Assembly: GCF_904848585.1 (NCBI RefSeq)
Contig: NZ_CAJHCR010000029.1
Coordinates: 1-55,390, forward strand
From: Paraburkholderia kirstenboschensis
GTDB taxonomy: Bacteria > Pseudomonadota > Gammaproteobacteria > Burkholderiales > Burkholderiaceae
Length of the DNA: 55,390 bases
Reading direction: 5' to 3'
Position 1 is the stretch's first letter. Every line of letters starts with the position of its first letter. Position numbers and translations under genes: made by a program. Below the pieces are notes generated by a model. The model was not told the DNA's origin and did not search any database. It saw nothing but the letters and a program-made list of their open reading frames with translations. Positions 35,247 to 43,255 of this stretch are shown here, one piece after another.

Positions 35247-35855
35247 TCAGACGGGCCGGTTCTCGTTGGGGTTGCGCACCGGCCCCATCAATACAAGTCC
35301 TTCGCTGTAGGTGATCATGTCAAAGGTCGCGTCGAACTTGATGGCCACGTCCGCTACCGCATCCAGCTTGCCGCCTGAGTCCTTCTTCTTCAATTCGTTC
35401 TTTTCGAGATGCAGCAGCTCGAGCATCTCGTTGTAGACGGTGGACTCGAAAATCGGCAACACATAGAACATCGCGTTCTTGTATGGCACCTGATATCGCT
35501 TGCTCAGATCGATGTTGTCGCAAAAAAGAAAGTACTTGCCACCCGCCGAGAGGGTGTCGCTGAGCACCTCGGCCACGTCCTTCAGATGCTCGAAGCTCAA
35601 CAGGTACCCGGCCAAGAACGGCAAGTGCCTATGGCCGACCGTGGCGCATGCCATCACCTGATCGCAGGTCAGCTCCGGTGGCCGCGCTTCGTCGGCGAGC
35701 TTTGGGGCAAACCGCAGCGCAAGTTCGCCGCGGAAGCCGACCCGGCCGAACTTGTTCGTCAGCCCCTTGAGAACCGGGTTGAGCAGACGGCCTTCGTGTT
35801 CGAGACGGGCGAACGCGGTGTCGTCGATCTCCTTGTGGGCGAGCCTTTCGGTCAT
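35247..35855 (-). CDS. Unrecognised 202-residue protein, possibly separately translated
   Basis: The ATG at 35855 follows AAGGA seven bases upstream, an ideal ribosome site, so this second half of the haemoglobin fusion frame is probably also or mainly translated on its own. The protein starts MTERLAHKEIDDTAFARLEH and contains GRVGFRGELALRFAPKLADE, GKYFLFCDNIDLSKRYQVPY and AMFYVLPIFESTVYNEMLEL. It looks soluble and globular. I do not recognise the family. Its position next to a haemoglobin and opposite nifH suggests a nitrogenase-related role. Confidence 0.7.
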   Translation of the reverse strand: MTERLAHKEIDDTAFARLEHEGRLLNPVLKGLTNKFGRVGFRGELALRFAPKLADEARPPELTCDQVMACATVGHRHLPFLAGYLLSFEHLKDVAEVLSDTLSAGGKYFLFCDNIDLSKRYQVPYKNAMFYVLPIFESTVYNEMLELLHLEKNELKKKDSGGKLDAVADVAIKFDATFDMITYSEGLVLMGPVRNPNENRPV

Positions 35856-36311
35856 CACAGATCCTTGGGTTAAACAGCGTTGAAAAGGGATTCCCGTCTG
35901 CGTATTGCGCACACGGTCGGCGATTTTGAAAAAGGCCTGCATCAGTTCGTCGCGCAGCGTCGGAGCGACACCCGTGTCCTCGAACGCGGCGCACATGCAA
36001 GCTAGCCACGCATCACGTTCGGCGGTGCCGATCGCGAATGGGGCATGACGCATGTGCAGTTGTGGTTGGCCACGCTGTGCCGAGTACCGCTTGTCGGCGC
36101 CGAGCCATTCGCACAGATAAAGCACCAGCACGGCCTTCGTCGAAGACAGGTCCGGGTGATGCATCGCGCGAATGCGCTGCGCGTCGGCCCGCGTATCCAT
36201 GCGCCGATAGAACGCGTCGACCAGGCGGATGACGGCGGTCTCGCCGCCTAGACGGTTGAAGTCCGTCTCGCGCGGCACGGGTCGCGAAGGTTGGTTGGCT
36301 GATGCGTCCAT
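35247..36311 (-). CDS. Truncated haemoglobin (group II) in frame with an unknown domain
   Basis: A 354-codon frame. Residues 1-145 are a group II truncated haemoglobin: ETAVIRLVDAFYRRMDTRAD, DLSSTKAVLVLYLCEWLGAD, the proximal-His motif LHMRHAPFAIG, and AERDAWLACMCAAFEDTG with a Trp at the usual helix G place. It then continues without a stop (FKIADRVRNTQTGIPF, QRCLTQGSVM) into the unrecognised domain. A TAA just before the junction lies in another frame, so an indel may have joined two genes. Globins of this class bind oxygen or NO. Divergent placement from nifH suggests oxygen or NO protection of nitrogenase. Confidence 0.8.
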   Translation of the reverse strand: MDASANQPSRPVPRETDFNRLGGETAVIRLVDAFYRRMDTRADAQRIRAMHHPDLSSTKAVLVLYLCEWLGADKRYSAQRGQPQLHMRHAPFAIGTAERDAWLACMCAAFEDTGVAPTLRDELMQAFFKIADRVRNTQTGIPFQRCLTQGSVMTERLAHKEIDDTAFARLEHEGRLLNPVLKGLTNKFGRVGFRGELALRFAPKLADEARPPELTCDQVMACATVGHRHLPFLAGYLLSFEHLKDVAEVLSDTLSAGGKYFLFCDNIDLSKRYQVPYKNAMFYVLPIFESTVYNEMLELLHLEKNELKKKDSGGKLDAVADVAIKFDATFDMITYSEGLVLMGPVRNPNENRPV

Positions 36312-36441
36312 GGCGTGATCAATGCAATAACCGAACCAGGCCGCAACTCGGCCATTGTCCGGCTGCACGCAGGCCAATGCGACAGAAATCGCACGACAAA
36401 CGCGCCCGAAACGTTTCATTGGCGACGAAGTTAATGTGGTT

Positions 36442-36554
36442 TGTCGCGAAATCGACAGGACAGAGGGGAGTCCACAAAAGTCCCGAACCAACCGCCGCAG
36501 CGCGGCGGGGCGTACGCGACGCAGTACCGCTAGTGGCGTGGCACAGAAGCTGCA
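36442..36554 (+). promoter_or_regulatory. NifA/sigma54 promoter of nifHDK
   Basis: A NifA upstream activator TGT-N10-ACA lies at 36442-36457, and a -24/-12 element TGGCACAGAAGCTGCA lies at 36539-36554, about 82 bases downstream. The -24 half is perfect and the -12 half has one mismatch (CTGC). The nifH ATG is 136 bases further, leaving a long leader. Confidence 0.88.
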
Positions 36555-36689
36555 TCTGGAGTGCAGCGCGGACACAGGTCCGGCCGATGCGTGACTCGAT
36601 ATAAGAAGACCCATACAGGCACGACAGGCTGACATGGTCGCGGTTACGCAACCCTGGTTTCAACCCTTCTTCCTGAATGGAGAAATGCA

Positions 36690-37571
36690 ATGTCTAAACT
36701 TCGGCAAATCGCGTTCTACGGTAAAGGCGGTATCGGCAAGTCGACCACCTCGCAGAACACCCTGGCCGCCCTGACTGAACTCGGGCAGAAGATCCTGATC
36801 GTCGGCTGCGATCCCAAGGCGGACTCTACCCGTCTGATCCTGCATGCAAAGGCGCAGGACACCATCCTGTCGCTAGCGGCCGAAGCCGGTTCGGTGGAGG
36901 ACCTCGAACTCGAGGACGTGATGAAGATCGGTTACCGCAACATCCGTTGCGTGGAGTCCGGCGGTCCGGAACCGGGCGTCGGCTGCGCGGGCCGTGGCGT
37001 CATCACGTCGATCAACTTCCTCGAAGAAAACGGCGCCTATGACGGCGTGGACTACGTGTCGTACGACGTGCTTGGCGACGTGGTGTGCGGCGGTTTCGCA
37101 ATGCCGATTCGTGAGAACAAGGCGCAGGAAATCTACATTGTGATGTCCGGCGAAATGATGGCCATGTATGCGGCCAACAACATTTCAAAGGGCATTCTGA
37201 AATACGCGAACAGCGGCGGTGTGCGGATCGGCGGGCTCGTGTGCAACGAGCGTCAAACCGACAAGGAACTCGAACTCGCCGAAGCGCTGGCGAAGATGCT
37301 CGGTTCGAAGCTGATCCACTTCGTGCCGCGCGATAACATCGTGCAGCACGCCGAGTTGCGCCGCATGACGGTGATCGAGTTCGCGCCCGAATCCAAACAG
37401 GCGGAAGAGTATCGCCAGCTCGCCACCAAGGTGCACAACAACGCGGGCAACGGCACGATCCCGACGCCGATCACGATGGATCAACTGGAAGACCTGTTAA
37501 TGGAGCACGGAATCATGACGTCCATCGACGAATCGCAAGTCGGCAAGCCTGCAGCGGAACTGACCGCCTGA
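36690..37571 (+). CDS. nifH: NifH, nitrogenase iron protein
   Basis: The 293-residue dinitrogenase reductase, which hydrolyses ATP and passes electrons to the MoFe protein; it is also needed for FeMo-co maturation. The P-loop YGKGGIGKSTTSQN lies at residues 9-22, with VGCDPKADSTRLILHAKAQD, the cluster Cys in GCAGRGVITSINFLEE and DVVCGGFAMPIRENKAQEIY. GGAGAAATGCA precedes the ATG. It is first in the nifHDK operon and highly conserved. Confidence 0.99.
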   Translation: MSKLRQIAFYGKGGIGKSTTSQNTLAALTELGQKILIVGCDPKADSTRLILHAKAQDTILSLAAEAGSVEDLELEDVMKIGYRNIRCVESGGPEPGVGCAGRGVITSINFLEENGAYDGVDYVSYDVLGDVVCGGFAMPIRENKAQEIYIVMSGEMMAMYAANNISKGILKYANSGGVRIGGLVCNERQTDKELELAEALAKMLGSKLIHFVPRDNIVQHAELRRMTVIEFAPESKQAEEYRQLATKVHNNAGNGTIPTPITMDQLEDLLMEHGIMTSIDESQVGKPAAELTA

Positions 37572-37587
37572 GCGAACGCCGCTGCTC

Positions 37588-37626
37588 GCGGCCCGGTGTT
37601 CTTCTTCACGCGATGAACCGGGCCGC
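37588..37626 (+). other. nifH-nifD intergenic hairpin
   Basis: GCGGCCCGGT (37588-37597) pairs perfectly with ACCGGGCCGC (37617-37626), with further pairing towards the loop. No U-tract follows, so it is not a full terminator. Hairpins here usually cap the nifH transcript end and raise NifH relative to NifDK. Confidence 0.75.
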
Positions 37627-37674
37627 GCCGGCCACCCGCTGCCAAGCTTGATACTCAACCTATGGAGCATTCCC

Positions 37675-39138
37675 ATGAGCGTCACTGTTGAAGAGCGCAA
37701 GGCCGCGAACAAGGCCCTGATCGATGAAGTGCTGAAGGCCTATCCGGAGAAGATGGCCAAACGGCGCGCCAAGCATTTGGGCACCTTCGAGGACGGCAAG
37801 CCCGACTGTGGCGTGAAATCAAACATCAAGTCGTTGCCGGGCGTGATGACGATTCGCGGTTGCGCGTACGCCGGCTCGAAGGGCGTGGTCTGGGGGCCCA
37901 TAAAGGACATGATCCACATCAGTCACGGTCCGGTTGGTTGCGGCCAGTACTCGTGGGCCGCGCGTCGCAACTACTACATCGGGACTACGGGTATTGACAC
38001 CTTCGTGACGATGCAGTTCACGTCGGACTTCCAGGAAAAGGACATCGTTTTCGGCGGAGACAAGAAGCTCGACAAGCTTATCGACGAGATTCAGGAACTT
38101 TTTCCGCTGAACAAGGGCATCTCGATCCAGAGTGAATGCCCGATCGGCCTGATCGGAGATGACATCGAGGCCGTCTCGAAGAAGAAGAGTGCGCAGTATG
38201 AAGAGCACACCATTGTGCCAGTGCGCTGCGAAGGTTTTCGCGGCGTCAGCCAGTCGCTGGGCCACCATCTGGCTAACGATGCGATTCGAGACTGGATATT
38301 CGACAAGTCCGATCCGGACAAGCGGCCCGAATTTGTTTCGACGCCTTACGATGTTGCGATCATCGGCGATTACAACATCGGCGGCGATGCTTGGTCGAGC
38401 CGGATTCTGCTCGAAGAGATCGGCCTGCGCGTGATCGCGCAATGGTCGGGGGACGGCTCGATCGCCGAGCTTGAGAACACGCCCAAGGCCAAGCTCAATT
38501 TGCTGCATTGCTACCGCTCGATGAACTATATCAGTCGGCACATGGAAGAGAAGTACTGCATTCCGTGGGTGGAGTACAACTTCTTCGGCCCGTCGATGAT
38601 CGAGAAGAGCCTGCGCGAGATCGCTAGCCACTTCGACGACACCATCAAAGCCAACGCGGAGAGGGTGATCGCCAGGTATCGTCCCCTGGTCGACGCGGTG
38701 AACGCGAAGTTCAGAGTGCGCCTGCAGGACAAGACCGTGATGCTGTTCGTCGGCGGCCTGCGTCCGCGCCACGTGATCGGCGCCTACCAAGACCTCGGCA
38801 TGAACGTGGTCGGCACCGGCTACGAATTCGGTCACAACGACGACTATCAACGCACCACGCACTACGTGAAGGACGGCACACTGATTTACGACGACGTGAC
38901 CGGCTATGAGTTCGAGAGGTTCGTCGAACAGGTCCGGCCCGATCTGGTCGGCTCCGGCATCAAGGAAAAGTACGTGTTCCAGAAGATGGGCGTGCCGTTT
39001 CGCCAGATGCACAGCTGGGACTATTCTGGTCCATATCACGGCTACGACGGCTTCGCCATTTTCGCGCGCGATATGGATATGGCTATTTCCAGCCCGGTGT
39101 GGGGGCTCGCCAAGGCGCCATGGAAGGAAAAAACCTAG
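37675..39138 (+). CDS. nifD: NifD, MoFe protein alpha subunit
   Basis: The 487-residue alpha subunit, which holds FeMo-co and half of each P-cluster. P-cluster cysteine regions are GCAYAGSKGVVWGP, HGPVGCGQYSW and SECPIGLIGDD. The FeMo-co ligand Cys region is LLHCYRSMNYISRHMEEKYC and the ligand His lies in RQMHSWDYSGPYHGYDGFAI. The start at 37675 (MSVTVEERK) follows TATGGAGCA; an in-frame ATG 27 bases earlier is less likely. Normal length. Confidence 0.99.
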   Translation: MSVTVEERKAANKALIDEVLKAYPEKMAKRRAKHLGTFEDGKPDCGVKSNIKSLPGVMTIRGCAYAGSKGVVWGPIKDMIHISHGPVGCGQYSWAARRNYYIGTTGIDTFVTMQFTSDFQEKDIVFGGDKKLDKLIDEIQELFPLNKGISIQSECPIGLIGDDIEAVSKKKSAQYEEHTIVPVRCEGFRGVSQSLGHHLANDAIRDWIFDKSDPDKRPEFVSTPYDVAIIGDYNIGGDAWSSRILLEEIGLRVIAQWSGDGSIAELENTPKAKLNLLHCYRSMNYISRHMEEKYCIPWVEYNFFGPSMIEKSLREIASHFDDTIKANAERVIARYRPLVDAVNAKFRVRLQDKTVMLFVGGLRPRHVIGAYQDLGMNVVGTGYEFGHNDDYQRTTHYVKDGTLIYDDVTGYEFERFVEQVRPDLVGSGIKEKYVFQKMGVPFRQMHSWDYSGPYHGYDGFAIFARDMDMAISSPVWGLAKAPWKEKT

Positions 39139-39140
39139 GC

Positions 39141-39169
39141 GCCGGCCACCGCACTGATCACCGGCCGGC
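39141..39169 (+). other. nifD-nifK intergenic hairpin
   Basis: GCCGGCC (39141-39147) pairs with GGCCGGC (39163-39169) around a 15-base loop. No U-tract follows. It may tune the nifD to nifK ratio or mRNA stability. Confidence 0.55.
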
Positions 39170-39200
39170 AGGCCATTGAATTGAATTTTAGGAGCATCCC

Positions 39201-40760
39201 TTGCCCCAATCCGCAGACCAGATTCTCGACCAGGAACTCCTGTTCCGTGAGCCCGAGTACCAGAAGATTTTCCGCGCGAAAAAGGAAAATTTCGAGTTCA
39301 ACCATTCAGACGAGCAGGTCAAGCAGATCGTCGAGTGGACCAAGAGCGAAGACTACCGGCAAAAGAACTTTGCTCGCGACTCGCTCACCATCAATCCGGC
39401 CAAGGCCTGCCAGCCGCTCGGCGCAGTGTACGTCGCCAACGGCTTTCATAAGACGCTCAGTTTTGTGCATGGCTCGCAGGGCTGTGTAGCGTTTTACCGC
39501 TCGCACTTCTCGCGTCACTTCAAGGAACCGACGTCGTGCGTCAGCTCGTCGATGACCGAGGACGCGGCGGTGTTCGGCGGCATGAACAACATGATCGACG
39601 GCCTCGCAAATGCGTACAACCTGTACAAGCCCGACATGATCGCGGTTTCCACGACCTGCATGGCGGAAGTGATCGGCGACGACCTGGATGCACTCATTAA
39701 GAACAGCAAGCAGAAGGGCAGCGTGCCCGAAGACTATGACGTGCCGTTCGCGCACACGCCGGCCTTCGTCGGCAGCCACGTGACCGGCTACGACAACGCG
39801 CTCCTCGGCATCCTCAAACACTTCTGGGACGGCAAGGCCGGCACAGCGACGCCGCTTGAGCGGGTGTCCGACGAGAGCGTCAACTTCATCGGCGGCTTTG
39901 ACGGCTACGTGGTCGGCAACATGAAGGAAATTCGCCGCATCTTCGATCTGTTCGGCGTGACGGTGAACATCATCTGCGACCCATCCGAAACGTGGAATAC
40001 GCCGACCGACGGCGAGTTCCGGATGTACGAAGGCGGCACGACCAAGGAGCAAGTCGAGCGTGCCTTGAACGCGAAGGCGACCTTTGTGTTCCAGGAATAC
40101 TGCTGCGAGAAGACCAGCAAGTTTATTGGCGAGCATGGCCAGGAAGTGGTGGTGCTGAACTCCCCGGTTGGCGTCGCGGGCACCGATCAGTTCCTGATGG
40201 AAATCTCGCGCGTGACCCGCAAGCCGATTCCGGAGCAACTGGAGAAGGAGCGCGGGCAGCTCGTCGATGCGATGGCCGACAGCCAGGCTCACCTGCACGG
40301 CAAGCGCTTTGCACTCTACGGCGACCCGGACCAGATGCTGGGCTACACGCAGTTCCTGCTGGAACTCGGCGCCGAGCCGGCTCACGTGCTGGCGACCAAC
40401 GGCAACGAAACCTGGGCTGCAAAGGTGCAGGCGCTGTTCGACGCGTCGCCCTACGGCGCCGGCTGCAAAGTGTATCCGAAACGCGATCTGTGGCACATGC
40501 GCTCACTGCTGTTTACCGAGCCGGTGGATTTCGTGATCGGCAACACCTACGGCAAATATCTCGAACGCGATACCAAAACGCCGCTGATACGCATGGTGTT
40601 CCCGATCTTCGATCGCCACCATTACCATCGCTTCCCGACCTGGGGCTATGAAGGTGCGTTGCGGGTGCTGGTCACGCTGCTGGATGAGTTCTTCGAAGCG
40701 CTCGACGCCAACACGATGGACGTGGCGAAGACCGACTACAGCTACGACATCATTCGGTGA
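39201..40760 (+). CDS. nifK: NifK, MoFe protein beta subunit
   Basis: The 519-residue beta subunit completing the P-clusters. Landmarks are NPAKACQPLGAVYVANGFHK, FVHGSQGCVAFYRSHFSRHF, STTCMAEVIGDDLDALI and, near the end, PLIRMVFPIFDRHHYHRFPT. The start codon is TTG at 39201, with AGGAG ideally placed six bases upstream and no better ATG nearby. The carboxyl end is complete. Confidence 0.98.
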   Translation: MPQSADQILDQELLFREPEYQKIFRAKKENFEFNHSDEQVKQIVEWTKSEDYRQKNFARDSLTINPAKACQPLGAVYVANGFHKTLSFVHGSQGCVAFYRSHFSRHFKEPTSCVSSSMTEDAAVFGGMNNMIDGLANAYNLYKPDMIAVSTTCMAEVIGDDLDALIKNSKQKGSVPEDYDVPFAHTPAFVGSHVTGYDNALLGILKHFWDGKAGTATPLERVSDESVNFIGGFDGYVVGNMKEIRRIFDLFGVTVNIICDPSETWNTPTDGEFRMYEGGTTKEQVERALNAKATFVFQEYCCEKTSKFIGEHGQEVVVLNSPVGVAGTDQFLMEISRVTRKPIPEQLEKERGQLVDAMADSQAHLHGKRFALYGDPDQMLGYTQFLLELGAEPAHVLATNGNETWAAKVQALFDASPYGAGCKVYPKRDLWHMRSLLFTEPVDFVIGNTYGKYLERDTKTPLIRMVFPIFDRHHYHRFPTWGYEGALRVLVTLLDEFFEALDANTMDVAKTDYSYDIIR

Positions 40761-41614
40761 CAGGAGAGCGTGGCCATGGCAGACACACCAGATGCATCGG
40801 GCGCGGTAGATGCACTTCTGGTCAAGATGACGCAGACCGGCCGAAAGGTCGAGGGCTTCAACGGCTGGGGTTGCCTGGCCGGTGGGGGCGAGTCGATCAC
40901 CTCGTCCCGCAGCTCGAACGCCTGAACCGGCAGGTGATTGCCCAAGTGCTGCCGGGGGCCGCGCATGTGGCCGCCGGTTGCCGTTGACGCACGAGGAGAT
41001 TCGAATTGAGCAGGGTGCGATGTCGGCGGCCCCGCGGCAGTTCGACGCGGGCCCGGCGGACATCGAGCCGCGGTTATCTCGTGCGGTGTGGGTGAAGATT
41101 GCGGCGAAGGATGTCGAGTAGCGGGGCACAGCTAAAAACGAAACTGCTGCGCTGTATGCAGCTAGCCTGCGTGACCAACCTCAGCGAGGGGGCGGGGAAT
41201 GATGTATGTAGTCGAGCAGTCTGACTCGGTGCCGCCGCGTGCGCCGTTCGTCCGCGACGGCCTTGAGCACCAGGTGGCAGCGTCCGACCCGTTGAGCCCC
41301 GCGGAGATCCATGGTGAGGTAACGTCGCGCGGACTGCTGGTCGATCACGATTCCGATCCGAACGGACGGGCAGCGTACCCGTCGATCTGCGCGGTTAGCG
41401 ACGAGTATGAGTAGCTGGTGGCCTCGAAGTGCTGGGCGACGACGACTGGGCCGCCCAGCGGGGCAGGCGGCCCGAATGGCGCATACACGTTCTGGGACAG
41501 CGCACAGGATATGTGAGCAGGCGCGCGCGAACGCGATCGCACCGGTTCTGCTCCGTACGGAACGGCAAGGAGGCGCTGAACGCATTTTTGTCGTTTTCCG
41601 TGTCGCGAACCGTC
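40761..41614. other. nifK-nifE spacer with short ORF remnants
   Basis: About 850 bases in the middle of the nitrogenase genes. A small frame at 40776-40928 (MADTPDASGAVDALLVKMTQ, 50 codons, behind GGAGAG) may be a remnant of a gene that continues in another frame as HLVPQLERLNRQVIAQVLPG. Another frame at 41199-41414 starts MMYVVEQSDSVPP. None is recognisable. Confidence 0.4.
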
Positions 41615-41715
41615 TGTCGCAAACCGTTCAAACCCGCCATGGCAATGCGCGAGCGACGGGCTTCAGCGTCAATCGGCTCGTTTTCGAGGCGTTTTCCGGG
41701 TGGTATGGAACTTGC
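41615..41715 (+). promoter_or_regulatory. Possible sigma54 promoter of nifE
   Basis: TGGTATGGAACTTGC at 41701-41715 has the required GG-N10-GC spacing with a perfect -12 half and two mismatches in the -24 half. An imperfect NifA site (TGT-N10-TCA) is at 41615-41630. The nifE ATG is 34 bases beyond the -12 element. Confidence 0.5.
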
Positions 41716-41749
41716 CAATAGAGAGACGTCCATCCATCAGGAGCATGTC

Positions 41750-43231
41750 ATGTCTGCTTCGCTCAATGCCCAAATCGCCGAGGTTTTCGACGAGCCGGGT
41801 TGCGACAAGAATCAAGGCAAGAGCGAGAAGGACCGCAAAAGAGGCTGCACGAAGCGGCTTTCGCCGGGGTCGGCCGCAGGAGGGTGCGCGTTCGACGGCG
41901 CGAAGATCGCTCTGCAGCCGGTGGCGGACGTCGCACATCTCGTGCACGGGCCGATTGCCTGTGAAGGTAACTCGTGGGACAACCGGCACGCCGCTTCGTC
42001 CGATTCGCAACTCTATCGCACCGGATTCACCACCGATATCAACGAACTCGACGTCGTGTACGGCGGCGAGAAGCGCCTGTTCAGGAGCCTGCGCGAAATC
42101 ATTGAGAAATACGATCCGCCCGCAGTGTTCGTCTACCAGACCTGCGTCACTGCGCTGATCGGCGACGACATCGAGGCAGTCTGCAAGCGCGCAACCGAAC
42201 AATTTGGCAAGCCGGTGATTCCGGTACTTTCCCCCGGTTTCGCCGGGCCGAAGAATCTGGGCAACAAGCTTGGCGGCGAGGCGATCCTGAACTATGTGAT
42301 CGGCACGCGTGAGCCCGATTACACGACGCCGTATGACATCAACGTCATTGGCGAATACAACCTGTCGGGCGAACTCTGGCAGAGCAAGCCGCTGCTCGAC
42401 GCGCTAGGCATCCGTATCCTCTCGTGCATCTCCGGCGACGGGCGCTACAACGAGATCGCAAGTTCACATCGCGCCAAGGTCAATATGATGGTCTGCTCAA
42501 AGTCGATGATCAACATCGCGACAAAGATGCAGCGGCGCTACGGCATCCCTTACTTTGAGGGCTCGTTCTATGGGATCGGCGACATGAGCGACACGCTGCG
42601 CCGTATCGCCAGCCTGCTCGTGCAGCAGGGCGCGCCAGACGATCTGCCCGAGCGGACCGAGCGCCTGATCGCCGTCGAGGAAGCGCGCGCGTGGGAGCGC
42701 ATCGCGCACTACAAAGCGCGCCTTACCGGCAAGCGGGTGTTGCTCATCACAGGTGGCGTGAAGTCTTGGTCGGTGGTTTCCGCGCTGCAGGAAGCAGGGC
42801 TCGAAATCGTCGGCACCAGCGTCAAGAAGAGCACTAAGGAAGACAAGGACAAGATCAAGGAGATCATGGGCGACGACGCCCACATGATCGACGGCATGAC
42901 GCCGCGCGAGATGTACGCGATGCTCAAGGACGCGCGGGCCGACATCATGCTGTCGGGTGGCCGCTCACAGTTCGTCGCACTGAAGGCCCGCATACCGTGG
43001 CTCGACATCAACCAGGAACGCCACCACCCTTATGGCGGCTACGAGGGGATGGTCGAGCTAGTGCACGAGATCGACCGCGCGATCTACAACCCGGTGTGGC
43101 AACAGGTGCGCATCCCTGCTCCGTGGGCTGACGACGGGGGAGCGCTCGGTGTGGTCCAGACGCAAGCCGCGCGCCCGCTGTCGAGCGTCGCGGCGTGGGC
43201 GATGAGCCTCGAACCCGGTATGCCGACCTGA
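41750..43231 (+). CDS. nifE: NifE, FeMo-co scaffold subunit
   Basis: The 493-residue partner of NifN in the scaffold where NifB-co is converted to FeMo-co. It resembles NifD: AHLVHGPIACEGNSWDNRHA, VYQTCVTALIGDDIEAVCKR, PVLSPGFAGPKNLGNKLGGE and INQERHHPYGGYEGMVELVH. CAGGAG precedes the ATG at 41750. A tail of about 25 residues after VRIPAPWAD is Ala-rich. It is 24 bases upstream of nifN. Confidence 0.98.
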   Translation: MSASLNAQIAEVFDEPGCDKNQGKSEKDRKRGCTKRLSPGSAAGGCAFDGAKIALQPVADVAHLVHGPIACEGNSWDNRHAASSDSQLYRTGFTTDINELDVVYGGEKRLFRSLREIIEKYDPPAVFVYQTCVTALIGDDIEAVCKRATEQFGKPVIPVLSPGFAGPKNLGNKLGGEAILNYVIGTREPDYTTPYDINVIGEYNLSGELWQSKPLLDALGIRILSCISGDGRYNEIASSHRAKVNMMVCSKSMINIATKMQRRYGIPYFEGSFYGIGDMSDTLRRIASLLVQQGAPDDLPERTERLIAVEEARAWERIAHYKARLTGKRVLLITGGVKSWSVVSALQEAGLEIVGTSVKKSTKEDKDKIKEIMGDDAHMIDGMTPREMYAMLKDARADIMLSGGRSQFVALKARIPWLDINQERHHPYGGYEGMVELVHEIDRAIYNPVWQQVRIPAPWADDGGALGVVQTQAARPLSSVAAWAMSLEPGMPT

Positions 43232-43255
43232 TGCCCCTGAACCCGAGAACATTCC

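Noticed and set aside
36323..36339. A sigma54-like element (TGGTTC-N5-TTGC) on the minus strand before the haemoglobin gene
   Set aside because: Spacing fits, but the transcript would start almost on the ATG and the -24 half is poor; not strong enough to call.
37819..39039. A 406-codon open frame antisense to nifD
   Set aside because: Mirror of strong codon bias in a GC-rich gene; nifD on the other strand has all family motifs.
39306..40496. A 396-codon open frame antisense to nifK
   Set aside because: Same reason; its composition (His/Val/Ala rich) is that of an antisense shadow.
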